A DNA stretch of 64,000 bases from Elephas maximus indicus (GCF_024166365.1 NC_064827.1:46714635-46778634), one strand, 5' to 3'; positions 23,549-34,167 are shown, counted from the first letter of the stretch. Translations and numbers: made by a program. The notes: generated from the letters alone by a model not told the origin.

Positions 23549-23554
23549 ACTCAC
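23549..23554 (-). promoter_or_regulatory. Candidate first-exon splice donor B
   Basis: The minus strand reads ccctgg|gtgagtgtgg inside the densest part of the island. This is an alternative end for a 5' UTR exon starting near 23.6-23.85 kb. Confidence 0.4.
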
Positions 23555-23732
23555 CCAGGGCCGCGGGCGTCCCAGCTCCACGCCCGGTAGCCGCCCGCCC
23601 GCAGGTCGGCGGGCGAGCCAGCTAGTACGCGAGCCAGCGCCCGCGCAGGCGCAGACCTCGACCGACCCCAGCCGGCAGGCGTAGCCTGACGCGCCCAAAC
23701 GCCGTTCGGAAGGCGGCGGCCGCTGCAGTCGG

Positions 23733-23741
23733 GTCACGTGA
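23733..23741. promoter_or_regulatory. Palindromic E-box GTCACGTGA
   Basis: CACGTG at 23735-23740 within gtcacgtga, a USF/MITF-TFE type site, lies in the core of the CpG island between GC-rich blocks. Function is inferred from motif and position. Confidence 0.5.
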
Positions 23742-23924
23742 GGGAGACACCGCCCCGCCGCCTCAGCCTAAACTAGCGAAGAGGCAGGTGACGCGGACTG
23801 CCTCCTCCCTGCCGCTGTTCCTGGCCGCCGCTCGCCACGGAGCGGCAGGCGAATGGTCAAGCCATCACACCTATCGTAAGGCATGGAGGCTCCGCAAGCC
23901 AGAATACCGTAGCTTTGGTTTCTG

Positions 23925-23930
23925 GTGAGT
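23925..23930 (+). promoter_or_regulatory. Candidate plus-strand splice donor beside the island
   Basis: ggtttctg|gtgagtcgg on the plus strand, just outside the CpG island, would suit the first exon of a divergent non-coding transcript. No acceptor has been identified. Confidence 0.25.
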
Positions 23931-24109
23931 CGGCAACCGGTCGGGCTTTTGTTACCCTACGGTGGCCTCACGGTGCCAGAAACAGCCAACGCCTTATCTA
24001 GCGTGCTGCAAGAGGGGAAGTGGGAATTTTCATTCGGTAGATGGAAACCGAAGGTGGCACTGAAGATTGCAAGTGCCCCCCGCCTGACTACCCTGTGCTG
24101 CTTCGATAC

Positions 24110-24280
24110 CAGTAAATCAGTTGCCTGGCGACCCCATGTGCGTCGGAGTAAAACTGTGTTCCATAGGGTTTTCAAATGTCTTTTCAGAACTAGAGAGCCA
24201 GGCCTTCCAGGCGACTTGAACCTCCAGCCTTTCACTTAGAAGCTGAGCGTGATAACGGTTTGCACTACTCAGGGACTCCC
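24110..24280 (-). mobile_element. Afrotherian SINE, long variant
   Basis: Contains the ccatgtgcgtcggagtaaaactgt body and the gccaggccttccaggcga segment typical of the second SINE class, ending in agggactccc. Diverged. Confidence 0.8.
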
Positions 24281-24345
24281 AGCCTTGGTTAGGTTTCCCG
24301 AAACCTTTGGAGTGGCTTTGTATTAGTTACCAGTACTGCAGCTCA

Positions 24346-24512
24346 TGGAGCCCTGGTGGCACAGTGGTTAAGAGCTACAGCTGCTAGTCAAAAGGTCAGC
24401 AGTTCAAATCCACCATCCGCTCCTTCGAAACCCTATGGGTCGGTTCTGCTCTGCTCTGTAGGGTCACCATGTGTTGGAATCGGCTCGTCGACACATGACA
24501 ACAGCAGCTCAC
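24346..24512 (+). mobile_element. Afrotherian SINE with target duplication
   Basis: The head ggagccctggtggcacagtg through the tail, flanked by gcagctca on both sides (about 24337 and 24505). Confidence 0.9.
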
Positions 24513-25960
24513 AGAAGAATCCCTGTGAGCGCTCTAGGACTTAGAAATCACTTTGAAACCTTTTTCCCTTTGAACCTCAGGCAACCGGAGGAGTCTGGAA
24601 GGAACGCTGGACAGGGAGCTAGGAGTCCTGGCTCCTTCCTGGGAGTGTTGTTGGAGTAGTCACTGGACTCAGAGCCCCAGAGCCCTGTCTGAAAAGTAAC
24701 TCCCGCCTTGCTTTCATCCTAAGGTGTTGTAAGAATTACTGGAGATAATTTGTAAACTGGAACTCACACAACAGATGTGGGGGGTTGAAGGAAACAGGGA
24801 AGGTGAGCCTGGTGAACAGAGGCTCCTCTAATCTGTAGAATTAAAAAAAAAAAAAATCTGTAGAATATGTGTGCTTTATTTGGAGTTAGTCCAGCAACTG
24901 CAGCGATTTGAAGCATTAGTGGGGAATTCCAGGGATCGCCTCTAGGTGGTGCCCACTTCCCCCCAAAAGCACTTTGTAGATAACTGAATTCAAAAGTGTG
25001 GTGTTCTGCCTAACCCTGCTTCAGCTGGTGTGTTTAATTGCTTCTTGAGATGTTGGGGACTACTTCACCAGACGCTCTACTGAGGTACCTATTGTGTGCC
25101 ATGTCCATGTCTAAGCTCCCTGGGGGACCTTAGAGCCTAATGAAGAATATAAAAACAAAGTTCAGAAGTGTGAGGGACCTTTTCCCTTGAGAGCCTCAGG
25201 AACGGTGTCAGAGAAGGTGTTTGGACTGGGCCTTGGAGAATGAAGGAGTGAAATTTGGACCAGTGGAGAAAGTCATAGTGGCAGAAATAAGATTGTAAAG
25301 GTCAGGTGGCGGGGCCTGGTAGCGTGAATCTTGACTGTCAGAAGCAGGCACCTGGCATCTAATTAGTGCCCAAGGGATATATTGTGGGCTCCACAGGACA
25401 GTGACAAGGCCACACAATGGTTTAGAAAGATTAATTGGGCAACGGTTGGAGAAAAGACATTTACCTCAATTATGTTTGCCCCATCTTGTATGTATTCCTA
25501 TTCAGATGTATTATTCGAAAAATAAATAACCCAGGCAGGTATCCAGCATGTTCATAAGCATAAATAATTAATGTCAGGATAGAATGGAGAGGTTTTTCTC
25601 CTGTGGTAAAACCTAAAAAAAAGATTGAAACTAAACACTCAGCTGGGGCATAGCGGACACAAAAGAATGAGAAAATCGCAGGCCGACAGAACACTCGGTT
25701 CTGGAGCTCGGCCAATCCGTTCCTTTTATGCCACAGGCCACAGCAGTAGGCCTCTGCACCTCGGGCTCTGAGCTACGTGTCCAAAACCCCCAGGCCCTTA
25801 ATTGGCTCTTCATGGGCATAGGAGTGTTGGAGCTCAAAACCCTCTGTTTTGATTCAGCATTCATCATTAAGTCAGCCTTTCATTTCTCTGTCCTCATCCA
25901 TTCGTTCATTCATTATTCAGTCTGCTCTTCATATCTCCAGCCTCCGTAACAGCTGTCAGA
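24513..25960. other. Intergenic sequence upstream of SLC25A51
   Basis: No gene is seen. A 14-A run at 24843-24856 is flanked by a 12-bp direct repeat. About 25075-25465 resembles the old repeat family also seen at 7850-8285. The remainder is unique. Confidence 0.45.
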
Positions 25961-25964
25961 CAAA

Positions 25965-26650
25965 CATCCTCTAACCCAGCTCTGATCATGTCGCTTGTCA
26001 ACTTAAAAACCTCTTGCCTCCCCCAGTAAATTGAATCTCCTTAGCATGGTGGAAACCCTGGTGGTGTAGTGCTTAAGAGCTACACTAGTAACCAAAAGGT
26101 TGGCAGTTTGAATCCACCAGGTGCTCCTTGGAAACTCTGGGGCAGTTCTACTCCGTCCTATAGGGTTGCTATGAGTCGGAATTGACTCGGCGACAACGGG
26201 TTTGGTTTTTTTTTTTTTTTTTTTTAGCATGGCACATGGGGCTGTCTGTGTCCTGGCCTCCTACCTACCTGCCCACCTTCATCTCACACTACATTTCCCA
26301 GCCATATGCAGTCTCTAAATGTTTTGCAAATCCTTGTGTCCCTTAAATCTGTTTCCCCCTTTTACCCCCAGATTTTTACCAATCAAACATGTTAATCCTT
26401 GGAGACCCCATCACTGTCTCCTCCAATAAGCCCTCCCTGATTACCCCAGGCAACATCAATTGCCCTTGCCCTGTCTTTCGCATGGCACTGGTATGGAGCA
26501 CTTCTGACATCCTTCTCTGTTACAGTCACCCACGACGGCGTCTCTCATCCCCACTGCCAGCTCCTCAGGGCGGGGCTGTCTGACTCCTGGCTTGTCAACC
26601 CAGTGCTCGGCAGAAAGGATGCTTTGGAGCTGTTTATGGAAATAAAGTAC
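25965..26650 (+). mobile_element. L2 LINE relics, split by a SINE
   Basis: Text such as cctctaacccagctctgatc, gcctcccccagtaaattgaa and, later, ccaataagccctccctgatt follows L2 3' regions. The element resumes after the SINE at 26050-26223. Confidence 0.55.
26050..26223 (+). mobile_element. Afrotherian SINE with 9-bp target duplication
   Basis: A complete copy ending in a T run, flanked by ttagcatgg at 26041-26049 and 26224-26232. Confidence 0.95.
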
Positions 26651-26889
26651 TGGTGCAGAGCAGAGCCTCTAAAAGGGATGGTCTGGTTACTTGGGGAAAG
26701 AAACATGGGAATGTTGCCAATGGAAGTTTGGTTACGTGCCCTCTGCTTCCCCCAAAGTACTTTCTAGAAAGTTGTCCACCAGCCCTGTGTCCACAAAAAC
26801 AGCTTTATGCAAGCTGTCAGCGGAGTCTCAGCTACTGTGAGTGGCTCTGCCCAGATAAGGTTACCTTTGGTCATCCCTTAACAAGAGGT

Positions 26890-27370
26890 CAGTGACCTTC
26901 CTCTCTCTGCAGCTGACATTTCCCAGACCCTTGCAACCTTCTGGGCCTCTCTCTGCCACTCCCCTTTACATCCCTAGGCCCTAGCCACACAGCTGGTCAC
27001 TTTGGATGCCCTTCCCTGGACTTTAGTGTCCTTTTACACACTCCCAAACTACGTAAGTTTTGTCCTCTGTGCCTAGAAGACCCTGCTTGGTTCATGACAA
27101 AGTCCGGTTTATCCTTCACTGCTCAGCTCAAACAGAGGCTTCTCTTTGCCCTTTCCCTGACCCAGACCTTGACGCTACCACATCCATGCTGCAGGGCCCC
27201 ACCTGAGCGGCCAAGCCCAGCCACTCTCTTCCCCCAAGGAGTCCTTTACCTGTTTTCAGCCTTTCTCTCCCCCTGGCTAGTCTGTGAACCTTGGGACATG
27301 GTGCCTTTCTTCACTCGTTTCCAAACCCACAATGACCTAACAACTCACATGTGCCTGTATATATAACACA
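26890..27370 (+). mobile_element. L2 LINE relic
   Basis: cactgctcagctcaaacaga and the neighbouring CT-rich segments match the L2 3' portion. Diverged and non-coding. Confidence 0.5.
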
Positions 27371-27454
27371 CATTAACCAGACAGAGGTCTTACCCTACAA
27401 GCCTGTGTGATTATTCTGTTCCGTTCATTTTAATACTGGTGGGGCCTCACTCAG

Positions 27455-27842
27455 TCAGTGATTCTGACCCCTGTTGCACATTAGAATCATCTGGGGATAT
27501 TTAAGAACAAAAAAACCCTAGACCTGGGACTACCCTCAGAGATTCTGATTTAATTGGTCTGCAGTGGTTCTTGGACATTAGTATGTTTTCAAAGCTCCCC
27601 AGGTGTGCTGAGATTGAGAACAATAGCACTAAATCCTTGCTTCCCAAATGTGCTGAAGATAAGAAACACATGAACTTGGCCAACTGCGTATGGTCCCCAG
27701 GCCTGCAGCATCGGCATCACCTGGGAGCTTGTTAGAAATGCAGAATCCTGGCCTGCCCCAGACCTGCTGAATCAGGATCTGTCTGTATTTAACAAAATCA
27801 CCAGGTGATTTTTATGCATGTTACAGCTTGAAAAGCATTGAC
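27455..27842. mobile_element. Two MER5-type hAT relics
   Basis: 27455-27625 is a reversed MER5-like unit (cagtgattctgacccctgtt to gattgagaac). 27690-27842 is a forward MER5A-like unit (agcatcggcatcacctggga to gcttgaaaagcattg). Confidence 0.7.
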
Positions 27843-28064
27843 ATAGATTCTAGGTTTTAGAAGGTTGGTGTGGTGCAGCGCCTTACTTAATACGGCCCTT
27901 TAACCCATAGTCTTCGTACCTCTCACCAAATGGCTGGGTGGGACTATACAAATGAGGTGCTTTTGGCCCACTAAGGGGCTTGGATAGCTTGCTAACAATT
28001 TAAAGAATGTGCATGGTGGGACCAGGCAAATAAGGATATACCTTATTTGTTAACCTATGATTGT

Positions 28065-28655
28065 TAAGGTTGTGTGTCAACTTGGATGGGCCATGATTTT
28101 CAGTGGTTTGGCAGTTACGATGTTTGGCAGTTGTATGATGATGTGATCACTTCCATGATGAAATTTAATATAATGTGATCACTTCCATGATGAAATTTAA
28201 TATAATGTGATCACCTCCATGTTGGAATCTGCTGTGAGCCAGTCAGTTGAAAAAGAGTTTCCTTGGGGGTGTGGCCTGCATCCAATGTAGGTGGATTCAC
28301 TGGCAAGTCTTGTGGGCTCTTGCTTGCTTTTCATCCTTCGGCTGGCTCCTGTTCATCTGATTTCTGGTTCTTGGGACTTGAGCTAGCAGCTTACCTGCTG
28401 TCTTGCCTGCCGATCTTGGGATTCGTCAGTCTTCACAGTCTGTGTGCCAGAACCCTGCTGTCTAACCTGCTGATCCTGAGTTCTGTAGGCCCTGTGGCTA
28501 CATGAATCAGGAGAAGCCTCCAGCCTGACCCAGGGACCTGGGGCATTCTAGCCTCTACAACTGCATGAGTCATTTCCTCGACATAAATCTCTCTATATAT
28601 TTATACACTTTATTGGTTTTGTTTCTCTGGAGAACCCACCCTAAGACAGAACCCT
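28065..28655 (+). mobile_element. ERVL/MLT2-like solo LTR
   Basis: It starts gtgtgtcaacttggatgggc and ends ctctggagaacccaccctaa, with a late aataaa-like region (gacataaatctctctatata). This is the MLT2-type LTR layout with lineage-specific changes. Inside it a 32-bp unit (aatgtgatcacttccatgat onward) is tandemly repeated at about 28140-28222. Confidence 0.65.
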
Positions 28656-29240
28656 AAAGAGGAGATTGGCCTGTTTTACCATCCCACTAGGCTTAAAGGG
28701 AGACACTGAGAGAGTGTAGGAGCTATAACATCAGAGATGATAAAAATTAGCGACAGAGAAACGGTGGCAGCAGAACCAAGAGATCAGCAGGAGACTTGCT
28801 GGCAGGAGACAGTGTGGTGGGCTTCCTGGCCTATAGAGTGAGAAAGCTGAGTTCCTTTGGGTGGGAAGCTTGGTGGCAGAGTAGGTGGCCTCTGGGCACT
28901 TGAGCGAGCTAGGTTTGCTGTCCCACGGAGGTAGAGCCGAGCACCTTCCGGCTGAGGCCTATTGGTGGAGTGGGGTACCTCTGGGCACTTATCAGCAGAG
29001 CTGAAAGAGCTTTGTAACACTTAACCAAGCAGGGCAGAGGCCTGGCTGAGTTGCTGAGGGCCAGGGAGAGGCCTGCCTGCAGGCACAGCTGAGAAGAGGC
29101 TGTCCTGATCAAAGAATTATATCCTGAGCGTTCCTGAACCTGTGTTACTTCCCTAATAAACCCCATAATCGTGAGCATTGTCTGTGAGTTCTTTGTGGTC
29201 ATTGCAATGAGTTATCGAACTCAGCAGAGAATTAGAGTGC
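28656..29240 (+). mobile_element. Possible second LTR or LTR-internal sequence
   Basis: It has a G-rich body, an AATAAA at about 29154, and a closing segment ttgtctgtgagttctttgtg of the kind seen in endogenous LTRs. No gag/pol coding sequence is visible. Family is unassigned. Confidence 0.4.
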
Positions 29241-29454
29241 CCTGTGGACGGGATGGTTGGTGTCAGAATTAATGAAGATGGCAAAGAGAGGAGATGTGTC
29301 TGACCTCTGCCTCATAGGAATCAGCCTTGGGATGTTGATCTTGATTCTCCTTCTCCCTTGTGAAATTAAATGAGGTCAGATGCCTCCACCACACCATTTT
29401 AACAGTTGGTTAAAAAAATAGATCTCCAAGTCATTGCTTAGGAAGAACTGAGTT

Positions 29455-29912
29455 TCTTTTAATGGTGGTGGAACACTTTGGGAGAGGAAAACGGTAATGG
29501 TTGCACTGCAGGTGAAAGCTGGACAATGAATAAGGAAGACCGAAGAAAAATAGATGCCTCTGAATTGGGGTGTTGGTGAAGAATATTGAATATACCATGG
29601 ACTGCCAGAAGAATGAACAAATCTGTCCTGGAAGAAGTACAGCCAGAATGCTCCTTAGAAGCAAGGGTGGCGAGACTTTGTCTCATGTACTTGGGACATG
29701 TTACCAGGAGGGACCAGTTCCTGGAGAAGGACGTGGTAAAGTGGAGGGTCAGCGAAAAAGACAAAGACCCTCAATGAGATGGATTAACACAGTGGCTATA
29801 ACAATAGGCTCAAACAATGATTGGGAGGATGGTGCAGGGCTGGGTAACATTTCGTTCTGTACGCATAGGGTTGCTATGAGTTGGAACTGACTTGAAAGCA
29901 CCTAACAACCGT
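29455..29912 (+). mobile_element. RTE/BovB-type LINE 3' end
   Basis: The forward copy encodes remnants related to the C-terminal part of the same LINE as at 19.4-20.7 kb (both share the stretch around NIEYTM and RRDQ.LEKD). It ends in tatgagttggaactgacttg then aaagcacctaacaac, an end shared with the SINE tails. Frames are broken. Confidence 0.8.
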
Positions 29913-29984
29913 AGTTACACAATATGATGAACTTAATTATACAAGTAAAAATCATTGAATTGGCAAATGTTTTGTTATATTTTT

Positions 29985-30163
29985 ACTTTGTTGTTGTTTT
30001 ACCCTATGTGTTACAGAGTAGAACTGCTCCGTAGGGTTTTCTTGGCTGTGATCTTAATGGAAGCAGATCACCAGGTCTTTTCTACAGTACCACTGGGTGG
30101 GTTTGAATCGCCAACCTTTAGGTTAGCAGTCAAGCGCAAACCATTTGTGCCACCTAAGGACCT
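29985..30163 (-). mobile_element. Afrotherian SINE, long variant
   Basis: Carries the ctccgtagggttttcttggc and gcagatcaccaggtctttt segments that distinguish the longer class, then the reversed B-box region gggtttgaatcgccaacc. Confidence 0.85.
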
Positions 30164-30388
30164 ATATTTTTACTACAATAATAATTAAAAAAAAAAAATC
30201 CCCAGTCCTAACTCAGATCTACTACTAAATCAGAATTTCCCAGGGAGAGGCCAGTCGACCTATACGGATTAACACAGACCCCAGATCATTCTTCTTAAGC
30301 AGTTTTGTGAAACAACAGCTCTACCTGATAATCAGACCCATAATAGTGACCTAAAGTTTAAACACAGGGGCCTGCAGGGTTTAGGAAT

Positions 30389-31042
30389 GTGTGAGTGGAT
30401 GAGCCTTCCGCCCAGAGGGGAAGTGGGAGCCCAGGCCTAGGAGAGATGGTACAAACTGTGTGAGTGGATGAGCCTTCCGCCCAGAGGGGAAGTGGGAGCC
30501 CAGGCCTAGGAGAGATGGTACAAACTGTGTGAGTGGATGAGCCTTCCGCCCAGAGGGGAAGTGGGAGCCCAGGCCTAGGAGAGATGGTACAAACTGTGTG
30601 AGTGGATGAGCCTTCCGCCCAGAGGGGAAGTGGGAGCCCAGGCCTAGGAGAGATGGTACAAACTGTGTGAGTGGATGAGCCTTCCGCCCAGAGGGGAAGT
30701 GGGAGCCCAGGCCTAGGAGAGATGGTACAAACTGTGTGAGTGGATGAGTCTTCCGCCCAGAGGGGAAGTGGGAGCCCAGGCCTAGGAGAGATGGTACAAA
30801 CTGTGTGAGTGGATGAGCCTTCCGCCCAGAGGGGAAGTGGGAGCCCAGGCCTAGGAGAGATGGTACAAACTGTGTGAGTGGATGAGCCTTCCGCCCAGAG
30901 GGGAAGTGGGAGCCCAGGCCTAGGAGAGATGGTACAAACTGTGTGAGTGGATGAACCTTCCGCCCAGGGGGGAAGTGGGAGCCCAGGCCTAGAGAGCCCA
31001 GGCCTAGAGAGCCCAGGCCTAGGAGAGATGGTATAAACCAAG
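30389..31042. repeat. 69-bp minisatellite, nine copies
   Basis: The unit begins gtgtgagtggatgagccttc. Copies start at 30389, 30458, 30527, 30596, 30665, 30734, 30803, 30872 and 30941. The first eight are identical apart from one C-to-T change in the copy at 30734. The ninth differs at a few sites and ends in three copies of a 15-bp sub-unit (agagcccaggcctag). Because 69 is 23 codons, one minus-strand frame stays open through the array (30358-31131, 257 codons). That ORF has no recognised domain and is probably incidental. Confidence 0.97.
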
Positions 31043-32098
31043 AGGTGTGAGGTTCGTAGGAGCAGGGAATTGCAATCAGGGAAGGCTACCTGGAAGAGGT
31101 AACCCATAAAAGACGACTGAGATTTAAACAAGGTGGCTCCAGAGAAAGCGTGGGACCGGAAGGGGTGTGTAAGGTGGGAGACAGCAGGCTGCTCTTTGTC
31201 CCTGACCTTGTTCCTGTCACCTACCTTTGCTTTTCTCTCCGGTACACCTGCAGGCAGAGCTTGTGCCCTCCGGCAGCTCTCAGGACTCAGGTTGTTGGCC
31301 TCTGGGTGGGATCATGGGACACCCTACTTGGTATCTGAGTAACATGTACTTGTGAAATACAAACATTTCTATCTAGCAAGGGCTGAGTCAGTAAAGCAAC
31401 AACAAACGTTGGCATAATACTCCGTGGTTTTCCAAGCAGTTACGTGATAGCTATTTCCTCTGATTTTCACATCACTCACGCGCTCAGAGAAGTCCGGTGA
31501 CCTGCTTGAGTTTTACACGTATCAAGAGGTGAGGCTGGGACTTCGCCTCCTCCATCATTTTTGGGAACAGAGCTGGACATAGCAGCTCAGTCCGTAGCTG
31601 ATGTCTTCGGCTTCCCTAGCGCTTGGGAAAGGGACTGGGCACCTGGTGAGTTGCAGGGAGGCGGGCAGGTTGGCCCTTTACTTTGTACAAGAACCGCAGG
31701 TGAACTTCTGATCACGCAAGTTGGGAAATGCTGAGCTAGATGCAGCACGTTGTAAGGTCAGAATAAAGGCCAGAATACTTGGGTTTAAATCCTAGATCCC
31801 CACTTCCTGATCACATACTGGGGCAAGGCCCTCCCCTTCTCTGGGCTTCGGTTTCCTGTCTACGGAACAAGGACCTTCTGGTGCTGAAGTACCCAGGATG
31901 GCAGACCCAGCATGGTGGGAGCTTGTTCTCCTTCAGGTGGCCAGTGTGGAGGGGGCCGTGGAGTGGAGGCTTGTGGTCACCTGAGGTTTTAAGTGTCACC
32001 CTCTTCTCTCGTACCTGGGGAAGAAGAACGTGGTTCCCTCCAGATCCTGCTAACCACCAGCCTGCAGCCCCACCATTAAACCCAGCTTCTGCTTTTCC
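31043..32098. other. Intergenic sequence with MIR relics
   Basis: About 31440-31556 reads as MIR in reverse (cactcacgcgctcagagaag). About 31745-31866 reads as MIR forward (cttgggtttaaatcctag then ggcttcggtttcctgtctac). The rest is unique, with no gene seen. Confidence 0.5.
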
Positions 32099-32287
32099 TG
32101 TTGTTGTTAAGTTCTGTTTAGCTGATTCTAGTCCATAGCGGACCCCATGTGACATAGTAAAACTGCCCCACAGGGTTTTCTTGGCTGTAGACCTTACGAA
32201 AACAGATTGCCACATCTTTCTCCTGCAGAGCCACTGAGTGGTTCAACCTCCGACCTTTTAGTTAGTAGCCACATGCTTAACCGGGGC
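32099..32287 (-). mobile_element. Afrotherian SINE, long variant
   Basis: Starts with the ttgttgttaagttctg motif of the LINE-derived tail and includes cagggttttcttggctgtag. Ends near cttaaccggggct. Confidence 0.85.
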
Positions 32288-32414
32288 TTCTTTCTGCTTT
32301 TTCTAGCAGTCACTTAACCTTATACAAGGTCAAGCATACCCAGAGTAAGGTCTCCATAAATGACCTTTTATCATTGTTACTTCACTTAACATATAGGTAT
32401 TAAGCATCTGGTCC

Positions 32415-32571
32415 CAGGCCCAGTGCTGTCGAGTCAATTCTGACTCATAGCGACCCTATAGGACAGAGAAGCACTGCCCCATAGAGTTTCCAAGGAGCGC
32501 CTGGCGGATTCAAACTGTCGAGCCTTTGGCTAGCAGCTGTAGCACTTAACCGCTATGCCACCAGGGTTTCT
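32415..32571 (-). mobile_element. Afrotherian tRNA-derived SINE
   Basis: Reverse copy from gcccagtgctgtcgagtcaa to atgccaccagggtttc. Confidence 0.92.
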
Positions 32572-33557
32572 GGTATGTGTCAGGAATTCTAGATTCCTGC
32601 TCCTCTGGAGTCTACATTCTAGTGAGTGAAGACAGTAAATAACGAACATCATACATGTTTAATATATAAGCAATAAAGACTTTGCTTAGGTTTAATATTT
32701 AAACAATAAAGACAATAAACGGTAATGGGGAAATAAATGGTAAATTCAATAATTATTTAAATAATAAACACAACAAATGTTTATTGTTTAGATAATAACT
32801 GTTGAATGTTAGAATTAATTTAAATAACAAAAATGGGATGTTAGCCAATGCCAAGGTGGGGGATGGGAGAACTCTGAGCAGGGCTCTGGATTTCAACCCA
32901 GAGAGTAAAAGGGCCTTAGGCTCTGATTCTTATCCCAGAAGATGCTCAGTAGGGCTAGAAAAAAATTTTTTTTTGTAAAATGGCCACCACTCCTCCTACA
33001 GGAAGCTTTCCTGGAGCCTTAGACCTTCTGGGTCTCTTTCCTTTGACATTCTGTGGCTGTATGGCCTCTGCCTTTCCCATGGCTGACATTATCTGCAAGT
33101 TGCCTCAACAATGCTAAAGGCGTATGTTAAATACTGTGTGTAGTCTTTGCAATGCCCCCGTGAAGTTGGTTCTCTTCTGCCACTTCACAGCGGAGGAAAC
33201 AGAAGCTTGGAGAGTTTTGCAGCTTGCCCAGGTCACGTACCTGGAAAGGGGTGGAGAGGATGTGAGTCTGGCCTGCCCAGGGCTCCCCCTGGGTGACTGC
33301 TGTTACTCTTCTCATCTGCCTCTGGCACTCCAGGAGGGCAGGGCTCCCTTAGAGCCTCTCTGGGTCCCTTGTCCCCATCCCCCAGCCCAGGACCTCAGCT
33401 GCCCCCGCCAGAGGGAGCCCCTGCTGAATGGAAAGGAGTGTTTGAAATATCAGTGACATAGCTTGCAGCAGCACAGCAACACACAATCTACCACAATAAG
33501 ACAAACAGACTCGTGGTGGATAGCTCTCTCAAAGCTCTCTCTAGAAGACCTAATTTA
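32572..33557. other. Intergenic sequence with AT-rich patch and a MIR
   Basis: 32640-32830 is AT-rich with repeated aataaa/ataat words. About 33125-33275 is MIR in reverse (cagcggaggaaacagaagct). A T8 run lies near 32968. No gene is recognised. Confidence 0.5.
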
Positions 33558-33782
33558 AAAAAAAAAAAAAAAAAAACAGCTGCCATCTAGTTGATTCTGA
33601 CTCATGTTGGCTCTACGTGTTGTAGAGTAAAACTGTCCTCTATAGGCTTTCATTGGCTGATTTTTTTTTTTTTGGATGTAGATTGCCAGGCCTTTCTTCT
33701 GATGATGCCTCTGGATAGATTTGAACTGCCAACTTTTTTGTTGGTAGCCAATCACTTAACCATTTACACCACACAGGAACTC
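33558..33782 (-). mobile_element. Afrotherian SINE, long variant with long A tail
   Basis: Reverse copy with an 18-A tail at its left edge, a T-run expansion at 33660-33672 inside the body, and the head reversed as ccacacaggaactcc. Confidence 0.85.
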
Positions 33783-34167
33783 CTAGAGACCCAAATAAAT
33801 GGTCTGAGGACAGATCTACATGGCAGAAGCCAGACTCAGAATCATCCTTCACCCACAACCACAGAGGCAGTGACTCTGGGTCATGTGCCTCCTGCCTCCT
33901 TCCTTGAGATGCATCAGGGCCACCATGTTGGTCAATTCCTAGGCTACCATTCCAGTGTGTTCTGTGGAGTCCATCTTCTTTAACTCTTGGGAGTAGGAAC
34001 TCAAGGTGCCATTCCTGGCACCTTGCCTACCTGGTCACACCTCACCATGACCTGTTAATGATTTTCTTTTCCCCTGTTAAGGGGAATTGCCCAAGGTCAT
34101 GTAAGGAGTGGCAGCTTTGGTGGCCAACTGTGGCTTCAGTTTGCCCAGGACTGCCCTGGTTTTACAG

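Larger units (their letters stand above)
22740..23950 (-). promoter_or_regulatory. SLC25A51: CpG-island promoter of SLC25A51
   Basis: CpG dinucleotides and GC content rise abruptly, densest at about 23050-23870, with many cgcgcg and ccgccc blocks and no TATA box evident. It lies on the same strand side as the SLC25A51 start and in the position expected from human gene structure. Large overlapping ORFs here (for example 22974-23498) are by-products of high GC. The exact start site and first exon cannot be fixed from sequence. Confidence 0.85.

Noticed and set aside
22974-23684. Long overlapping ORFs on both strands (174, 126 and 179 codons)
   Set aside because: They lie in the CpG island, overlap in several frames, are Arg/Pro/Ala-rich without domains, and one includes SINE sequence. 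High GC depletes stop codons.
32640-32830. AT-rich patch with recurring aataaa/ataat words as a possible replication or matrix-attachment site
   Set aside because: The words are irregular with no consistent unit, and composition alone is not enough to support a function.
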